A DNA stretch of 64,000 nt from Holophagales bacterium (lineage in GTDB: Bacteria > Acidobacteriota > Thermoanaerobaculia > UBA5066): positions 62,001-126,000 of the forward strand of contig JADJZB010000029.1 of the NCBI GenBank assembly GCA_016719485.1. The letters are read 5' to 3'. The notes beneath the pieces were generated by a model. It was not told where the DNA came from and did no database searches. It saw only the letters and a list, made by a program, of their open reading frames with translations. A program made the translations under genes and the position numbers. Of the stretch, positions 34,894-43,282 are shown piece by piece. The stretch's first letter is position 1, and each line of letters starts with the position of its first letter.

Positions 34894-35891
34894 CGGCCAG
34901 CGCCCTTCTGCGTCCGATCGTCCTGGCGCGCGACCTCTTCCTCACGCTCGTGGCGCTGCCGTTCCTCCTTCCCCTCCGCCTCCTGCCGTGGAACGCCGCC
35001 TGTCTCCTCGGGAGCCTCTACGGCCTGGCCGCCTGGGCCGTCATGGGAACGTCGCGGCGCGCCGGCCTCGTCAACCTTCGGCGCGCCTTCGGCCCGTCGA
35101 TGTCCCGCGCCGAGGCGAGCCGCGCCGTACGCGCCGTCTTCGCGAACCTCGGGAGAAGTCTCGCGGAGGGAATCCGTTTCTCGGCCCTGCCCGGCCGTAC
35201 CGACGGCTCCTGGAAAGCGCTCTACGATGCCGAGGATCCCGGCCTCGAGGCACGGATCCTCGCCGACCCGCGCCCGAAGATCTTCGTCACGGGGCACCTC
35301 GGCTCCTGGGAGGTCGCGATGCAGATGGTCGACCAGGCGCTCGGAGGGCGCGGCGTGGCGGTGGCCCGGCGCGTCGACAACCCCTTCCTCGACGCCCTCC
35401 TCCGCCGCGTGCGGCGCGGCGGAGGCGCCCTCATCGAGAAGAGAGGCGCGGTCGCGCCCGCTCTCGCCGCGCTCCGCTCGGGTCAGAGCGTCGCGGTCCT
35501 CCTCGACGAGAACGGCGGGCGGTCCGGCCCGTTCCCTCTCTTCTTCGGGCGCCCCGCCTCCACCCGCAAGACCCCGGCGCTCCTCTCCGCGCGCACCGGG
35601 GCGCCGATCGTCGTCGGCGCCGCCGTTCGTCGAGGGGGGCGCTTCGTCTTCCGCCTGGCCTTCTTCGAGCCCCCCGGAGACGGTGCCCCGACCCCGCGCG
35701 ACGTCCTCGACGCGACGGATCGGATCGTCCGGGTCTGGGAGGCGTGGGTCCGGGAGGACCCTCTCCAGTGGCGGTGGATCCACTGGCGCTGGAAAACCCG
35801 CCCCGGCGGGAGCGAGGAGACCTACACCCGGCGCGACGTCGACGAGGCCTTCGCGGCGGGCGTGGCCGGCGCCACAGAGGTGTCCGCATGA
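34890..35891 (+). CDS. LpxL/HtrB-type lipid A late acyltransferase
   Basis: 333 aa LPLAT enzyme anchored by an N-terminal hydrophobic helix (LFLTLVALPFLLPLRLLPWNAAC). The catalytic HX4E is in FVTGHLGSWEVAMQMVDQALGG, followed by ARRVDNPFLDALLRRVRRGGGALIEKRGA. The C-terminal QWRWIHWRWKTRP is the LpxL signature. It transfers an acyl chain from ACP to a lipid A hydroxyacyl group. Next to an AcpXL-like carrier it is the natural equivalent of rhizobial LpxXL, which transfers a very-long-chain acyl group. ATG 34890 inside the upstream stop. Confidence 0.9.
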   Translation: MTASALLRPIVLARDLFLTLVALPFLLPLRLLPWNAACLLGSLYGLAAWAVMGTSRRAGLVNLRRAFGPSMSRAEASRAVRAVFANLGRSLAEGIRFSALPGRTDGSWKALYDAEDPGLEARILADPRPKIFVTGHLGSWEVAMQMVDQALGGRGVAVARRVDNPFLDALLRRVRRGGGALIEKRGAVAPALAALRSGQSVAVLLDENGGRSGPFPLFFGRPASTRKTPALLSARTGAPIVVGAAVRRGGRFVFRLAFFEPPGDGAPTPRDVLDATDRIVRVWEAWVREDPLQWRWIHWRWKTRPGGSEETYTRRDVDEAFAAGVAGATEVSA

Positions 35892-36643
35892 GCACTCCCT
35901 TCCCCGACCTTCGCGGCCGCGTCGCCGTCGTCTCCGGAGGGACCCGCGGCATCGGGCGAGCCGTCGCCCTCGCGCTCGCCGCTTCCGGTGCCCGCCTCGT
36001 CCTCGGCTACCGCGCCGACGCCGCCGCAGCGGAGGAGACCGCTCGTGCCTGCGAGGCGCTCGGCGCCGAGGCCCGGACCGTTGCGGCGAACCTCGTTCAC
36101 CCCGAGGAGGCACGGGCGCTCGTCGCGGCGGCCGGGGACCGCGTCGACGCACTCGTCCACTCCGCCGCCCTCGGCTCCTTCAAACCGCTCCTCGACGTGA
36201 AGCCCGCGCAGTGGGACCTGACTCTCGCGGTGAACGCCCGCGCGTTCCTCCTCCTCGCGCGCGCGGCGTCGGAACGGATGCCGGACGGAGGGAGGCTCGT
36301 CGCCCTCTCGAGTCTCGGCGGCTCACGCTTCATACCCGAGTACGGCGCCATCGGTCCCTCGAAGGCCGCCCTCGAGTCCGTCGTCCGCACCCTCGCCGTC
36401 GAGCTGGGCCCGCGCCGCATCCTCGTCAACGCGGTCTCGGCGGGGCTCGTGCCGACCACGTCGGTGGGGCTCCACCCGCGATTCGAGGAGCTCGCCGCCC
36501 ACGCGCGCGCCGCCTCTCCCCTCGGGCGCCTCGGTACGCCCGAGGACGTGGCCGCTGCCGTCCTCTTCCTCCTCTCGCCGCTCGCCGGGTGGGTCACGGG
36601 GCAGACGCTCGTCGTGGACGGGGGAGCCAGCCTCGCGACCTGA
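35888..36643 (+). CDS. fabL: Enoyl-ACP reductase of the FabL type (SDR)
   Basis: 251 aa short-chain dehydrogenase. The cofactor loop is VVSGGTRGIGRAVALALA. The catalytic pair is YGAIGPSK, i.e. Tyr-X6-Lys, which marks enoyl reductases (FabI/FabL) rather than the YX3K of ketoreductase FabG. The surrounding sequence (SKAALESVVRTLAVELGPRRILVNAVSAG and LFLLSPLAGWVTGQTLVVDGG) follows B. subtilis FabL from memory. It would carry out the last reduction in each elongation cycle and completes the chain-building set of this operon except a ketoreductase. Last gene; ATGA overlap with the acyltransferase. Confidence 0.82.
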   Translation: MSTPFPDLRGRVAVVSGGTRGIGRAVALALAASGARLVLGYRADAAAAEETARACEALGAEARTVAANLVHPEEARALVAAAGDRVDALVHSAALGSFKPLLDVKPAQWDLTLAVNARAFLLLARAASERMPDGGRLVALSSLGGSRFIPEYGAIGPSKAALESVVRTLAVELGPRRILVNAVSAGLVPTTSVGLHPRFEELAAHARAASPLGRLGTPEDVAAAVLFLLSPLAGWVTGQTLVVDGGASLAT

Positions 36644-36891
36644 ACGGAATCGAGACGGGCACGCGACCCCGCGCGCCGCAGGATGTCCCGCGGTCTTCGC
36701 GATCGTTTCCGGGGTGCACCAGAACCTTTTTCCACCGGGAGCGTAACGGAGAAGCCGGGGTCGCTCCGCGCCAGGGAGGGCTTCTTCCCCGGCACCGGTG
36801 CCACGTCGCCGGCGGTCCCACCCTCGCGCCGTTCCCCCCTCCGGGGCCCGGCTCCACCGCACGCAGACTGATGAATCAGGAGAACCTCGTG

Positions 36892-39800
36892 ATGGCATCG
36901 ACGATCAGGGCTCGATTCGGCACAGTGGGACTGGCGTGGGCGCTCCTCGCGCCCGTCGCCGTCGCGACCGCGGACGTGGCTCACGCCCAGAAGGCCCTCT
37001 GGTTGCGGGCCCCGGCGATCTCCCCGGACGGCCGAACGGTGGCCTTCAGCTACCGCGGCGACGTCTGGAGCGTGCCGGCGGCCGGCGGAACCGCGACGCC
37101 GCTGACGGTCCACGCCGGCTACGACACCGCCCCGGTCTGGTCTCCGGATGGCCGGCAGATCGCCTTTGCCTCTGACCGCTACGGCAACTTCGACGTCTTC
37201 GTCATGCCGGCGGCCGGCGGCACGGCGCGGCGCCTGACCTTTCACTCGGCCGACGACACGCCGACGAGCTTCACTCCGGACGGCAAGGGCGTGCTCTTCG
37301 GCTCCGCCCGGCTCGACAGCGCCACGAACGTGCAGTTCCCCACCGGCGCCCAGCCGGAGCTCTACCGCGTCGACCTCGCCGGCGGCATGCCCGCGCAGGT
37401 GCTCAGCACGCCCGCCCTCCATGCCGTCTGGGACAAGGCGGGCGAGCGACTCGCCTACTCCGACCAGAAGGGCTACGAGATGGAGTGGCGCAAGCACGAC
37501 AACTCCTCGTTCGCCCGCGACGTCTGGGTCTGGGAACGCGCCTCAAACACGCACCGCCGCCTCACCTCCTCCGGCGTCGACGACCGCCAGCCGGTGTGGG
37601 CGCCCGGAGAGCGCGCTCTCTACTACCTCTCCGAGAAGAGCGGCAGCTTCAACGTCTGGAGGCTCGACCTCGCAGATCCTCAGCACCCCGTCCAGGTGAC
37701 GACGCACACTGTCCACCCCGTGCGCTTCCTGAGCGCCTCGGCCTCCGGAGACCTCTCCTACGCGTTCGACGGCGAGATCTGGGTCCGTCCCGCCGGCAAC
37801 AGCCAGAGCCGAAAGCTCGAGGTGGCGGCCGCAGCCGACAGGGGCGACCTCGCGGTCGCGCCGCTGACCGTCTCGGGCGAGGTCAACGAGTTCGATCTCT
37901 CGCCGAGCGGCAAGGAGATCGCCTTCGTGGCCCGCGGCGAGGTCTTCGTCGCGTCGGTGGAGCACGGCACGACGCGCCGCATCACCGACTCGCCGGGCCA
38001 GGAGCGCTCCGTGAGCTTCTCGCCCGACGGCAAGAGCCTCCTCTACGCCGCAGAGCGCGACGGGAGCTGGAACCTCTACCGCACCGACCGCACTGACCCC
38101 GAAGAGCCGGCCTTCTTCAACGCCACGGGCCTCAAGGAGACCGTCGTCCTCGCCACGGCGGCCGAGGAGTTCCAGCCGAGGTTCTCGCCGGACGGCAAGG
38201 AGGTCGCCTACCTCGAGGAGCGCACGACACTCAAGGTCCTGAACCTCGCGAGCGGCAAGAGCCGCACCGTCCTTCCCGGCGAGATGAACTACTCCTACGC
38301 CGACGGCGACCAGTGGTACGAGTGGTCGCCCGACGGCAGGACCATCGCCGTCCAGTTCCTGAGCCCCACCCGCTGGTCGAGCGAGGTCGGCCTGGTGCCG
38401 GCCGCCGGCGGCGCCGCCGTGACGAACCTGACCCGCAGCGGCTACGAGGACGAGCGGCCGCGCTGGGCCCGCAAGGGCGAAGTCCTGATCTGGGCGACCG
38501 ACCGCCACGGCGCGCGCCAGCAGGCCGGGTGGGCCCGCGAGCAGGACGTCTTCGCCGCCTTCCTCACCCGCAAGGCCTGGGACCGCTTCCGCCTCGACGA
38601 AGGCGCCTATGCGCAGCTCGCCGAGAAGGAGAAGGAGGCGGAGAAGGAGAAGGACAAAGGCAAGGACAAGGACGCGGACAAGGCCAAGGAGAAGGACAAG
38701 GGCAAGGCTCCGGCCGAGAAGCCGGCGGTCAAGGTCCCCGACCCGGTGACCCTCGAGCTCGAGGCGATCGAGGACCGGACGGTGCGCCTCTCGATGCACT
38801 CGGCCGACATCGCCGACGCCGCCCTCACGCCCGACGGCGAGACCCTCGTCTACCTCGCGCGCTTCGAGAAGGGCTACGACCTCTGGAAGTACCTGCCGCG
38901 CAAGAAGGAGATCAAGCTCCTCGCCAAGCTCGACGCCGAGCGCTCCGCCGCCTTCCGCCTCGACGCCGAAGGAAAGAAGGCCGTCGTGCTGGCCGACGAG
39001 AAGATGGTCTCGGTCGACCTCGAGTCGGGCAAGACCACGCCGGTCAAGATCTCGGCGCGGCTCGAGCTGCGCGCCGCCGAGGAGCGGGAGGCGCTCTTCG
39101 AGCACGCCTGGCGCCAGACGCAGAAGAAGTTCTACGTCGAGAACCTGCACGGCGTCGACTGGCCCGCGATGAAGGCCGCCTATGGCCGCTTCCTCCCCCA
39201 CGTCGACAACAACCGCGACTTCGCCGAGCTGATCTCGGAGATGCAGGGAGAGCTCAACGCCTCGCACACCGGCGGGCGCTACCGTCCGACGCGCCCCGAC
39301 GCCGACTCCACCGCCGCGCTCGGCTTCTTCCCGGATCCTGCCTGGACGGGCGACGGCGTGCGCGTCCTCGAGGTCATCGAAAAGTCGCCCCTGCAGCAGG
39401 CCGGGACGAAGGTGCGCGCCGGCGTCGTCATCACCGCCATCGACGGCGCGTCGATCGCGCCCGGAGCCAACTGGTATCCGCTCCTCAACCGCAAGGCGGG
39501 CACGCGGGTCCGGCTCTCCCTCTTCGACCCGGCGAGCCAGCTGCGCTGGGAGGAAAGCGTGAAGCCGATCTCCTGGCAGGACCAGGCACCGCTCCTCTAC
39601 GCCCGGTGGGTGCGCTCGCGCCGCGCCGCCGTGGAGAAGCTCTCGGGCGGACGCCTCGGCTACGCCCACATCCGCGGCATGAACGACGGGGCCTACCGCG
39701 AGATCTTCGAGGAGATCTTCGGCCGCGCCGTGGACAAGGAAGCCATCGTCCTCGACACCCGCTTCAACGGCGGCGGCAACCTCGTCGAGCCGCTCACCGT

Positions 39801-40209
39801 CTTCCTTTCCGGGCAGGTCTACTACCGCGCCGTGCCGCGGGGCCGGCAGATCGGCGTCGAGCCGGGAATGCGCTGGACCAAGCCGTCGATCGTCGTGATG
39901 AACGAGGGCAATTACTCCGACGCCCACTGCTTCCCCACCGCCTACAAGGCGCTGAAGCTGGGCGACACGGTCGGCATGCAGGTGCCGGGCACCTGCACCT
40001 CGGTCTGGTGGGAGCGCCTGCAGGACCGCTCGCTGACGTTCGGCATCCCCGAGGTCGGCTACCTCGACCCCGCCGGGGACCTGACCGAGAACAAGCACCT
40101 CGACCCCGACCATGAGGTCGACAACGACCCGGCCATCGAGGCCGCGGGGCGCGACCAGCAGCTCGAGAAGGCCGTCACCGTCCTTTTGGAGAAGCTCGGG
40201 AAACGCTGA
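36892..40209 (+). CDS. Tricorn-like S41 protease, exported
   Basis: 1105 aa. ATG 36892 has AGGAG 9 nt upstream and starts a signal peptide (MASTIRARFG ... VAHAQ); an ATG at 36871 and a much longer frame are less likely. Residues about 35-570 are WD40/TolB-like propeller repeats (ISPDGRTVAF, WSPDGRQIAFASDR, FSPDGKSLLYAAERDGSW). A Lys/Glu/Asp-rich linker spans about 577-613. A second propeller follows, then the C1 region, a PDZ domain (about 810-883) and the S41 core, with the likely nucleophile S1009 in NEGNYSDAHCFPTAYK. Tricorn-type enzymes degrade peptides from other proteases; here export implies a periplasmic role. Gly and Arg codons lean to GGC/CGC more than in the neighbours (visual impression, not counted). 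Confidence 0.9.
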   Translation: MASTIRARFGTVGLAWALLAPVAVATADVAHAQKALWLRAPAISPDGRTVAFSYRGDVWSVPAAGGTATPLTVHAGYDTAPVWSPDGRQIAFASDRYGNFDVFVMPAAGGTARRLTFHSADDTPTSFTPDGKGVLFGSARLDSATNVQFPTGAQPELYRVDLAGGMPAQVLSTPALHAVWDKAGERLAYSDQKGYEMEWRKHDNSSFARDVWVWERASNTHRRLTSSGVDDRQPVWAPGERALYYLSEKSGSFNVWRLDLADPQHPVQVTTHTVHPVRFLSASASGDLSYAFDGEIWVRPAGNSQSRKLEVAAAADRGDLAVAPLTVSGEVNEFDLSPSGKEIAFVARGEVFVASVEHGTTRRITDSPGQERSVSFSPDGKSLLYAAERDGSWNLYRTDRTDPEEPAFFNATGLKETVVLATAAEEFQPRFSPDGKEVAYLEERTTLKVLNLASGKSRTVLPGEMNYSYADGDQWYEWSPDGRTIAVQFLSPTRWSSEVGLVPAAGGAAVTNLTRSGYEDERPRWARKGEVLIWATDRHGARQQAGWAREQDVFAAFLTRKAWDRFRLDEGAYAQLAEKEKEAEKEKDKGKDKDADKAKEKDKGKAPAEKPAVKVPDPVTLELEAIEDRTVRLSMHSADIADAALTPDGETLVYLARFEKGYDLWKYLPRKKEIKLLAKLDAERSAAFRLDAEGKKAVVLADEKMVSVDLESGKTTPVKISARLELRAAEEREALFEHAWRQTQKKFYVENLHGVDWPAMKAAYGRFLPHVDNNRDFAELISEMQGELNASHTGGRYRPTRPDADSTAALGFFPDPAWTGDGVRVLEVIEKSPLQQAGTKVRAGVVITAIDGASIAPGANWYPLLNRKAGTRVRLSLFDPASQLRWEESVKPISWQDQAPLLYARWVRSRRAAVEKLSGGRLGYAHIRGMNDGAYREIFEEIFGRAVDKEAIVLDTRFNGGGNLVEPLTVFLSGQVYYRAVPRGRQIGVEPGMRWTKPSIVVMNEGNYSDAHCFPTAYKALKLGDTVGMQVPGTCTSVWWERLQDRSLTFGIPEVGYLDPAGDLTENKHLDPDHEVDNDPAIEAAGRDQQLEKAVTVLLEKLGKR

Positions 40210-40231
40210 GACCGGGAGAGACCCCAGGGGA

Positions 40232-40258
40232 CCAGGCGAGGGTCGAGCCCTTCCCTGG
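40232..40258. terminator. Weak imperfect hairpin between tricorn and osmC genes
   Basis: CCAGG (40232-40236) pairs with CCTGG (40254-40258) and AGGG (40239-40242) with CCCT (40248-40251), with a 2x2 internal loop and TCGAG apex. It sits between convergent genes. No U-tract; low confidence. Confidence 0.3.
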
Positions 40259-40317
40259 CCCCCGGGACGGGCGGTGGCCCTCCATGCGGGAGCCGCGGCG
40301 AAAGCGATATCGCCCGG

Positions 40318-40737
40318 TCAGAGCGGCCAGCGGAACTCCATCGGCACCTCGACGCCGGGCCCGAGGCTCTGGGTGACCGGGCAGGCACGGGCCGTCGCCT
40401 CGAGGAGCGCGCGCTTCTCCGGCGGGAGATCGAGGCCCGCAGGAAACGTCACGGTCGTGAGGAGCGCGCCGATCCGGCGGCGCGGGTCGGCGACCATCTC
40501 CTTGACGACGTGGACGGTCGTTCCCGCGAGCTCGATACCGTGCCGCTGGGCGACGAGCGCCACCGTCGTGACGAGGCACGCGCCGAGGGACGTGGCGCAC
40601 AGGTCCGTCGGGGAAAAAGCGTCGCCCTTGCCCCCGTTGTCGACGGGGGCGTCGGTCACGAGCTTCGTTCCGGAAGGGCGGTGGGTCGCCTCGCAGTGGA
40701 GGTCGCCCGTGTAGACGATGTCGATGTCGACGGCCAT
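40318..40737 (-). CDS. OsmC/Ohr-family thiol peroxidase
   Basis: 139 aa. The family's two redox cysteines are visible: SPTDLCATSLGACLVTTVALVAQRHG (first, on the central helix) and LLEATARACPVTQSLGPGVEV (second). Such proteins reduce organic hydroperoxides with lipoyl or thiol reductants in the cytoplasm. The YtfJ/YhfA-like OsmC subgroup is likely because of the short N-terminus. Start ATG 40737 without ribosome binding site but with TAGCGT 6 nt upstream. Monocistronic. Confidence 0.88.
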   Translation of the reverse strand: MAVDIDIVYTGDLHCEATHRPSGTKLVTDAPVDNGGKGDAFSPTDLCATSLGACLVTTVALVAQRHGIELAGTTVHVVKEMVADPRRRIGALLTTVTFPAGLDLPPEKRALLEATARACPVTQSLGPGVEVPMEFRWPL

Positions 40738-40743
40738 ACCCGG

Positions 40744-40749
40744 ACGCTA
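40744..40749 (-). promoter_or_regulatory. Candidate leaderless -10 box (TAGCGT) of osmC-like gene
   Basis: TAGCGT on the minus strand is 6 nt before the ATG at 40737 (gap ccgggt). Same box and spacing as thrC. Confidence 0.42.
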
Positions 40750-40848
40750 CGCGAGGCGGGGCCGCCCGTCGAGGGCGCTCTTCGCTCCGGGGCGGACGGG
40801 TGTAACGTTGATCTTGCGAACAACGGAAGGTCGAAGGGAGGCACCGTC

Positions 40849-41160
40849 ATGCCGACGTACGTCCTGATGACGAAGCTGACACCCGCGGCGCTCCAGGGGA
40901 CGTCGGGGCGCAGAGCCACCGGCCACGACTGGAAGACGAAGGTGGACAAAGTCTGTCCCGGCATCCGGTGGATCGGCCACTACGCGCTTCTCGGCCCGTA
41001 CGACTTCATGGACATCTACGAGGCGCCGGATGGCGAGACGGCGTTCCGGGTCTCGCTCCTCTCGCGCGAGAACGGCGCGCTCACGGCCGAAAGCTGGCCC
41101 GCGGTCGCCTACCCGGACTTCCTCGGCATCGCCGATGCGGTCGAGGGCCGGCCTGGCTGA
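40849..41160 (+). CDS. GYD-domain protein
   Basis: 103 aa. MPTYVLMTKLTPAAL and GHYALLGPYDFMDIYEAPDGETAFRVSL carry the GYD-like G(P)YD core after which the family is named. GGGAGG lies 7 nt upstream of ATG 40849, so the longer frame starting at 40510 is not used. Members are small dimeric ferredoxin-fold (Dabb-like) proteins of unknown function. Divergent from osmC; TAACGT about 40 nt upstream may be the -10. Confidence 0.78.
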   Translation: MPTYVLMTKLTPAALQGTSGRRATGHDWKTKVDKVCPGIRWIGHYALLGPYDFMDIYEAPDGETAFRVSLLSRENGALTAESWPAVAYPDFLGIADAVEGRPG

Positions 41161-41176
41161 CGGTCCCGGAGCCGCG

Positions 41177-41644
41177 TCAGCCCGGGGAGAGGGGAGGGGC
41201 GCCCCCGCCGGCGGCCGGGTCCTCGCGCAGGCGGAACCACCGCAGCCCGCGCGGGACGATTCCCAGCAGGATGACGGCGAGCGCCAGGCCCGCGAGGACG
41301 AGGAAGTCGGCGAGGTTGCGGCCGAGGAAGAACAGGACGAGCCCCAGGATCGCCGAGGTTTCGGCGATGGCGAGGGAGATGAGCGTCCGCCGGAGGAACA
41401 CGTCGAACGGAAGCGCGGTCGCGGGATCGGAGCCCACGCGTGGCGCAACGGCGAGAGCGAGGAGCGCCAGGCCGAACGCGGCGCCGTAGAGGACGTATCG
41501 CAGTGCCCGCGGCGCCACGTCGACAGGCGCCTCCGCCGACGACACGACGAAGACGACGACGGCGTAGAGGGGAATCGAGGCGGTGAGGCCGGCGACGAGG
41601 ACGAGCCAGCGGACCTTCTCGGGAAGCGGAATCGGTCGAGGCAT
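41177..41644 (-). CDS. Small four-helix membrane protein (unknown)
   Basis: 155 aa from ATG 41644. Four hydrophobic segments: WLVLVAGLTASIPLYAVVVFVVS, LRYVLYGAAFGLALLALAVAP, LRRTLISLAIAETSAILGLVLFFLG and LADFLVLAGLALAVILLGIVP. Cytoplasmic Arg-rich tail (RWFRLREDP). No domain recognised. TATCGT lies about 17 nt before the start. The longer minus frame to 42685 is a shadow over the Ada-AlkA gene. Confidence 0.68.
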   Translation of the reverse strand: MPRPIPLPEKVRWLVLVAGLTASIPLYAVVVFVVSSAEAPVDVAPRALRYVLYGAAFGLALLALAVAPRVGSDPATALPFDVFLRRTLISLAIAETSAILGLVLFFLGRNLADFLVLAGLALAVILLGIVPRGLRWFRLREDPAAGGGAPPLSPG

Positions 41645-41812
41645 GCGCGCGCTCCGCACACACGATACCCCGCTCCCGCGCCGGCGGGACCCGGTTCCGG
41701 CACGAAACGATCCCGCGGAGGACGGGGGCTGGGGCCTGTCGGATCGAGAGCGCGACAGCCACGTCCGAAAACCGCCAGACGGCCATGCCCCGACTGCGGT
41801 ATCACTACCGCC

Positions 41813-43282
41813 GTGGAGATCGACAGGGAATCCTGCCTCGCCGCCTTCCTCGGCCGCGACCGCCGCTTCGCCGGGCGCTTCTACGCCGGCGTCACGTCGA
41901 CCGGCGTCTATTGCCGGCCCGGCTGCCCGGCCCCCCTGCCGAGACCGCGTAACGTCCTCTTCTTCCGTTGCGCGGCCGCCGCCGAGGAGGCGGGATTTCG
42001 CGCCTGCCGCCGCTGCCGTCCCGATACGGCCCCCGGGACCCCCGCCTGGACCGGCACGTCGGTCACGGTCGCGCGAGCGCTTCGCCAGATCGACGCGGGC
42101 CTGGCGGACGACGCCCCGCTCGGCGCCCTCGCAGCACGCCTCGGGGTCGGCGAACGGCACCTGCGGCGGCTCTTCGCCGAACATCTCGGGGCCTCCCCCA
42201 TCGCCGTCGCCCGGACGCGGCGCCTCCACTTCGCGCGCAGGCTCCTCGACGACACGACGCTCCGGATGTCCGACGTCGCGCTCGCGGCCGGCTACTCCAG
42301 CGTCCGCCGTTTCAACGAAGCGATGCGGGCGGCGTTCGGCGTCCCGCCGTCGCGGCTGAGACGGCCGGTGTCGACGAGGACGGAATCCGCGCCCGCGGGG
42401 ATCGCACTCGGCCTCCCCTTCCGCCCTCCGTTCGACGACACGGCCCTTCTCGCGTTCCTGGCGACCCGTGCCGTTCCGGGTATCGAAGAGGTCTCGGGCG
42501 GTGTCTATCGGCGGACGGCGGATCTCGGAGGCTCGGCCGGCATCGTAGAAGCGGGCGTCGACTCCGGGCGCGGTCTCCTGTCGCTCCGCCTCCGGGGCCT
42601 CGGTCCGGCCGTGGCGCTCGAGGCGGCCCGCCGCACCGCGCGCCTCTTCGACCTCGACGCCGACCCGGCCACGATCGCCGCGCATCTCGGTGCCGACCCT
42701 CTCCTGGCCCCGCTCCTGGCGCGACGTCCGGGGCTGCGGGTACCGGGAGCCTGGGACCCGTTCGAGACCGCCGTCCGGACGATCCTCGGACAGCAGGTCT
42801 CCGTGAGGGCGGCCCGCACGCTGGCGGCGAGACTCGCGTCACGATTCGGACGCAGCCTCGACGCCCGGACGGCGCGCGACGGGCTCACGCTCCTCTTCCC
42901 GCGCGCCGAGGAGCTGGCGGACGCCGACGTCGTCTCGATCGGGCTTCCCTCCCGGCGCGCGGAGACGATCCGCTTCCTGGCGCGCGAGGTCGCCCTCGGG
43001 CGCATCGACCTCGGTCCGGCCGCATCGCTCGACGAAGCCCAGAGGCGCCTGGCGGGAGTCCCCGGCATCGGCCCCTGGACGGCGCAGGTGATCGCCCTGC
43101 GCGCCCTCGGCGAGCCCGACGCACTGCCGGCGGGCGACCTCGGCCTCCGGAAGGCGCTCGCCGAGGGGGCCACGCTCCCGACGATCGCGGCCGTCGAGGC
43201 GCGCGCCCGCAGCTGGCGCCCCTGGCGCGCCTACGCCCTCATCCACCTCTGGACCGACCTCGCGAACAGGGAGAACGCATGA
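41813..43282 (+). CDS. Ada-AlkA fusion: methyl-phosphotriester sensor, AraC-type DNA-binding domain and 3-methyladenine DNA glycosylase
   Basis: 489 aa from GTG 41813. Residues 1-75: Ada zinc domain with four cysteines C34, C38, C65 and C68 (STGVYCRPGCP ... FRACRRCRPD); C34 is the expected methyl acceptor. Residues about 80-185: AraC helix-turn-helix pair (LGALAARLGVGERHLRRLFAEHLG, LRMSDVALAAGYSSVRRFNEAMRAAFG). Residues about 190-489: AlkA-type glycosylase with HhH LAGVPGIGPWTAQVIALRALG and catalytic Asp near 443 (PAGDLGLRKAL). The domain order links damage sensing, transcriptional activation and base excision. Ogt is encoded downstream with a 4-nt overlap. TATCAC lies 7 nt before the GTG, possibly a leaderless promoter. 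Confidence 0.95.
   Translation: MEIDRESCLAAFLGRDRRFAGRFYAGVTSTGVYCRPGCPAPLPRPRNVLFFRCAAAAEEAGFRACRRCRPDTAPGTPAWTGTSVTVARALRQIDAGLADDAPLGALAARLGVGERHLRRLFAEHLGASPIAVARTRRLHFARRLLDDTTLRMSDVALAAGYSSVRRFNEAMRAAFGVPPSRLRRPVSTRTESAPAGIALGLPFRPPFDDTALLAFLATRAVPGIEEVSGGVYRRTADLGGSAGIVEAGVDSGRGLLSLRLRGLGPAVALEAARRTARLFDLDADPATIAAHLGADPLLAPLLARRPGLRVPGAWDPFETAVRTILGQQVSVRAARTLAARLASRFGRSLDARTARDGLTLLFPRAEELADADVVSIGLPSRRAETIRFLAREVALGRIDLGPAASLDEAQRRLAGVPGIGPWTAQVIALRALGEPDALPAGDLGLRKALAEGATLPTIAAVEARARSWRPWRAYALIHLWTDLANRENA

Noticed and set aside
35227..36891. N-terminal extension giving a 1660-aa tricorn protein
   Set aside because: It crosses the lpxL-type and fabL genes in another frame. The signal peptide and AGGAG point to ATG 36892.
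36644..36891. Gene or terminator in the 248-nt gap after fabL
   Set aside because: Open frames here lack ribosome binding sites and motifs, and I found no long hairpin.
38620..38730. Tandem DNA repeat or microsatellite
   Set aside because: The purine-rich repeats encode the in-frame Lys/Glu/Asp linker of the tricorn-like protein; repeat units are irregular.
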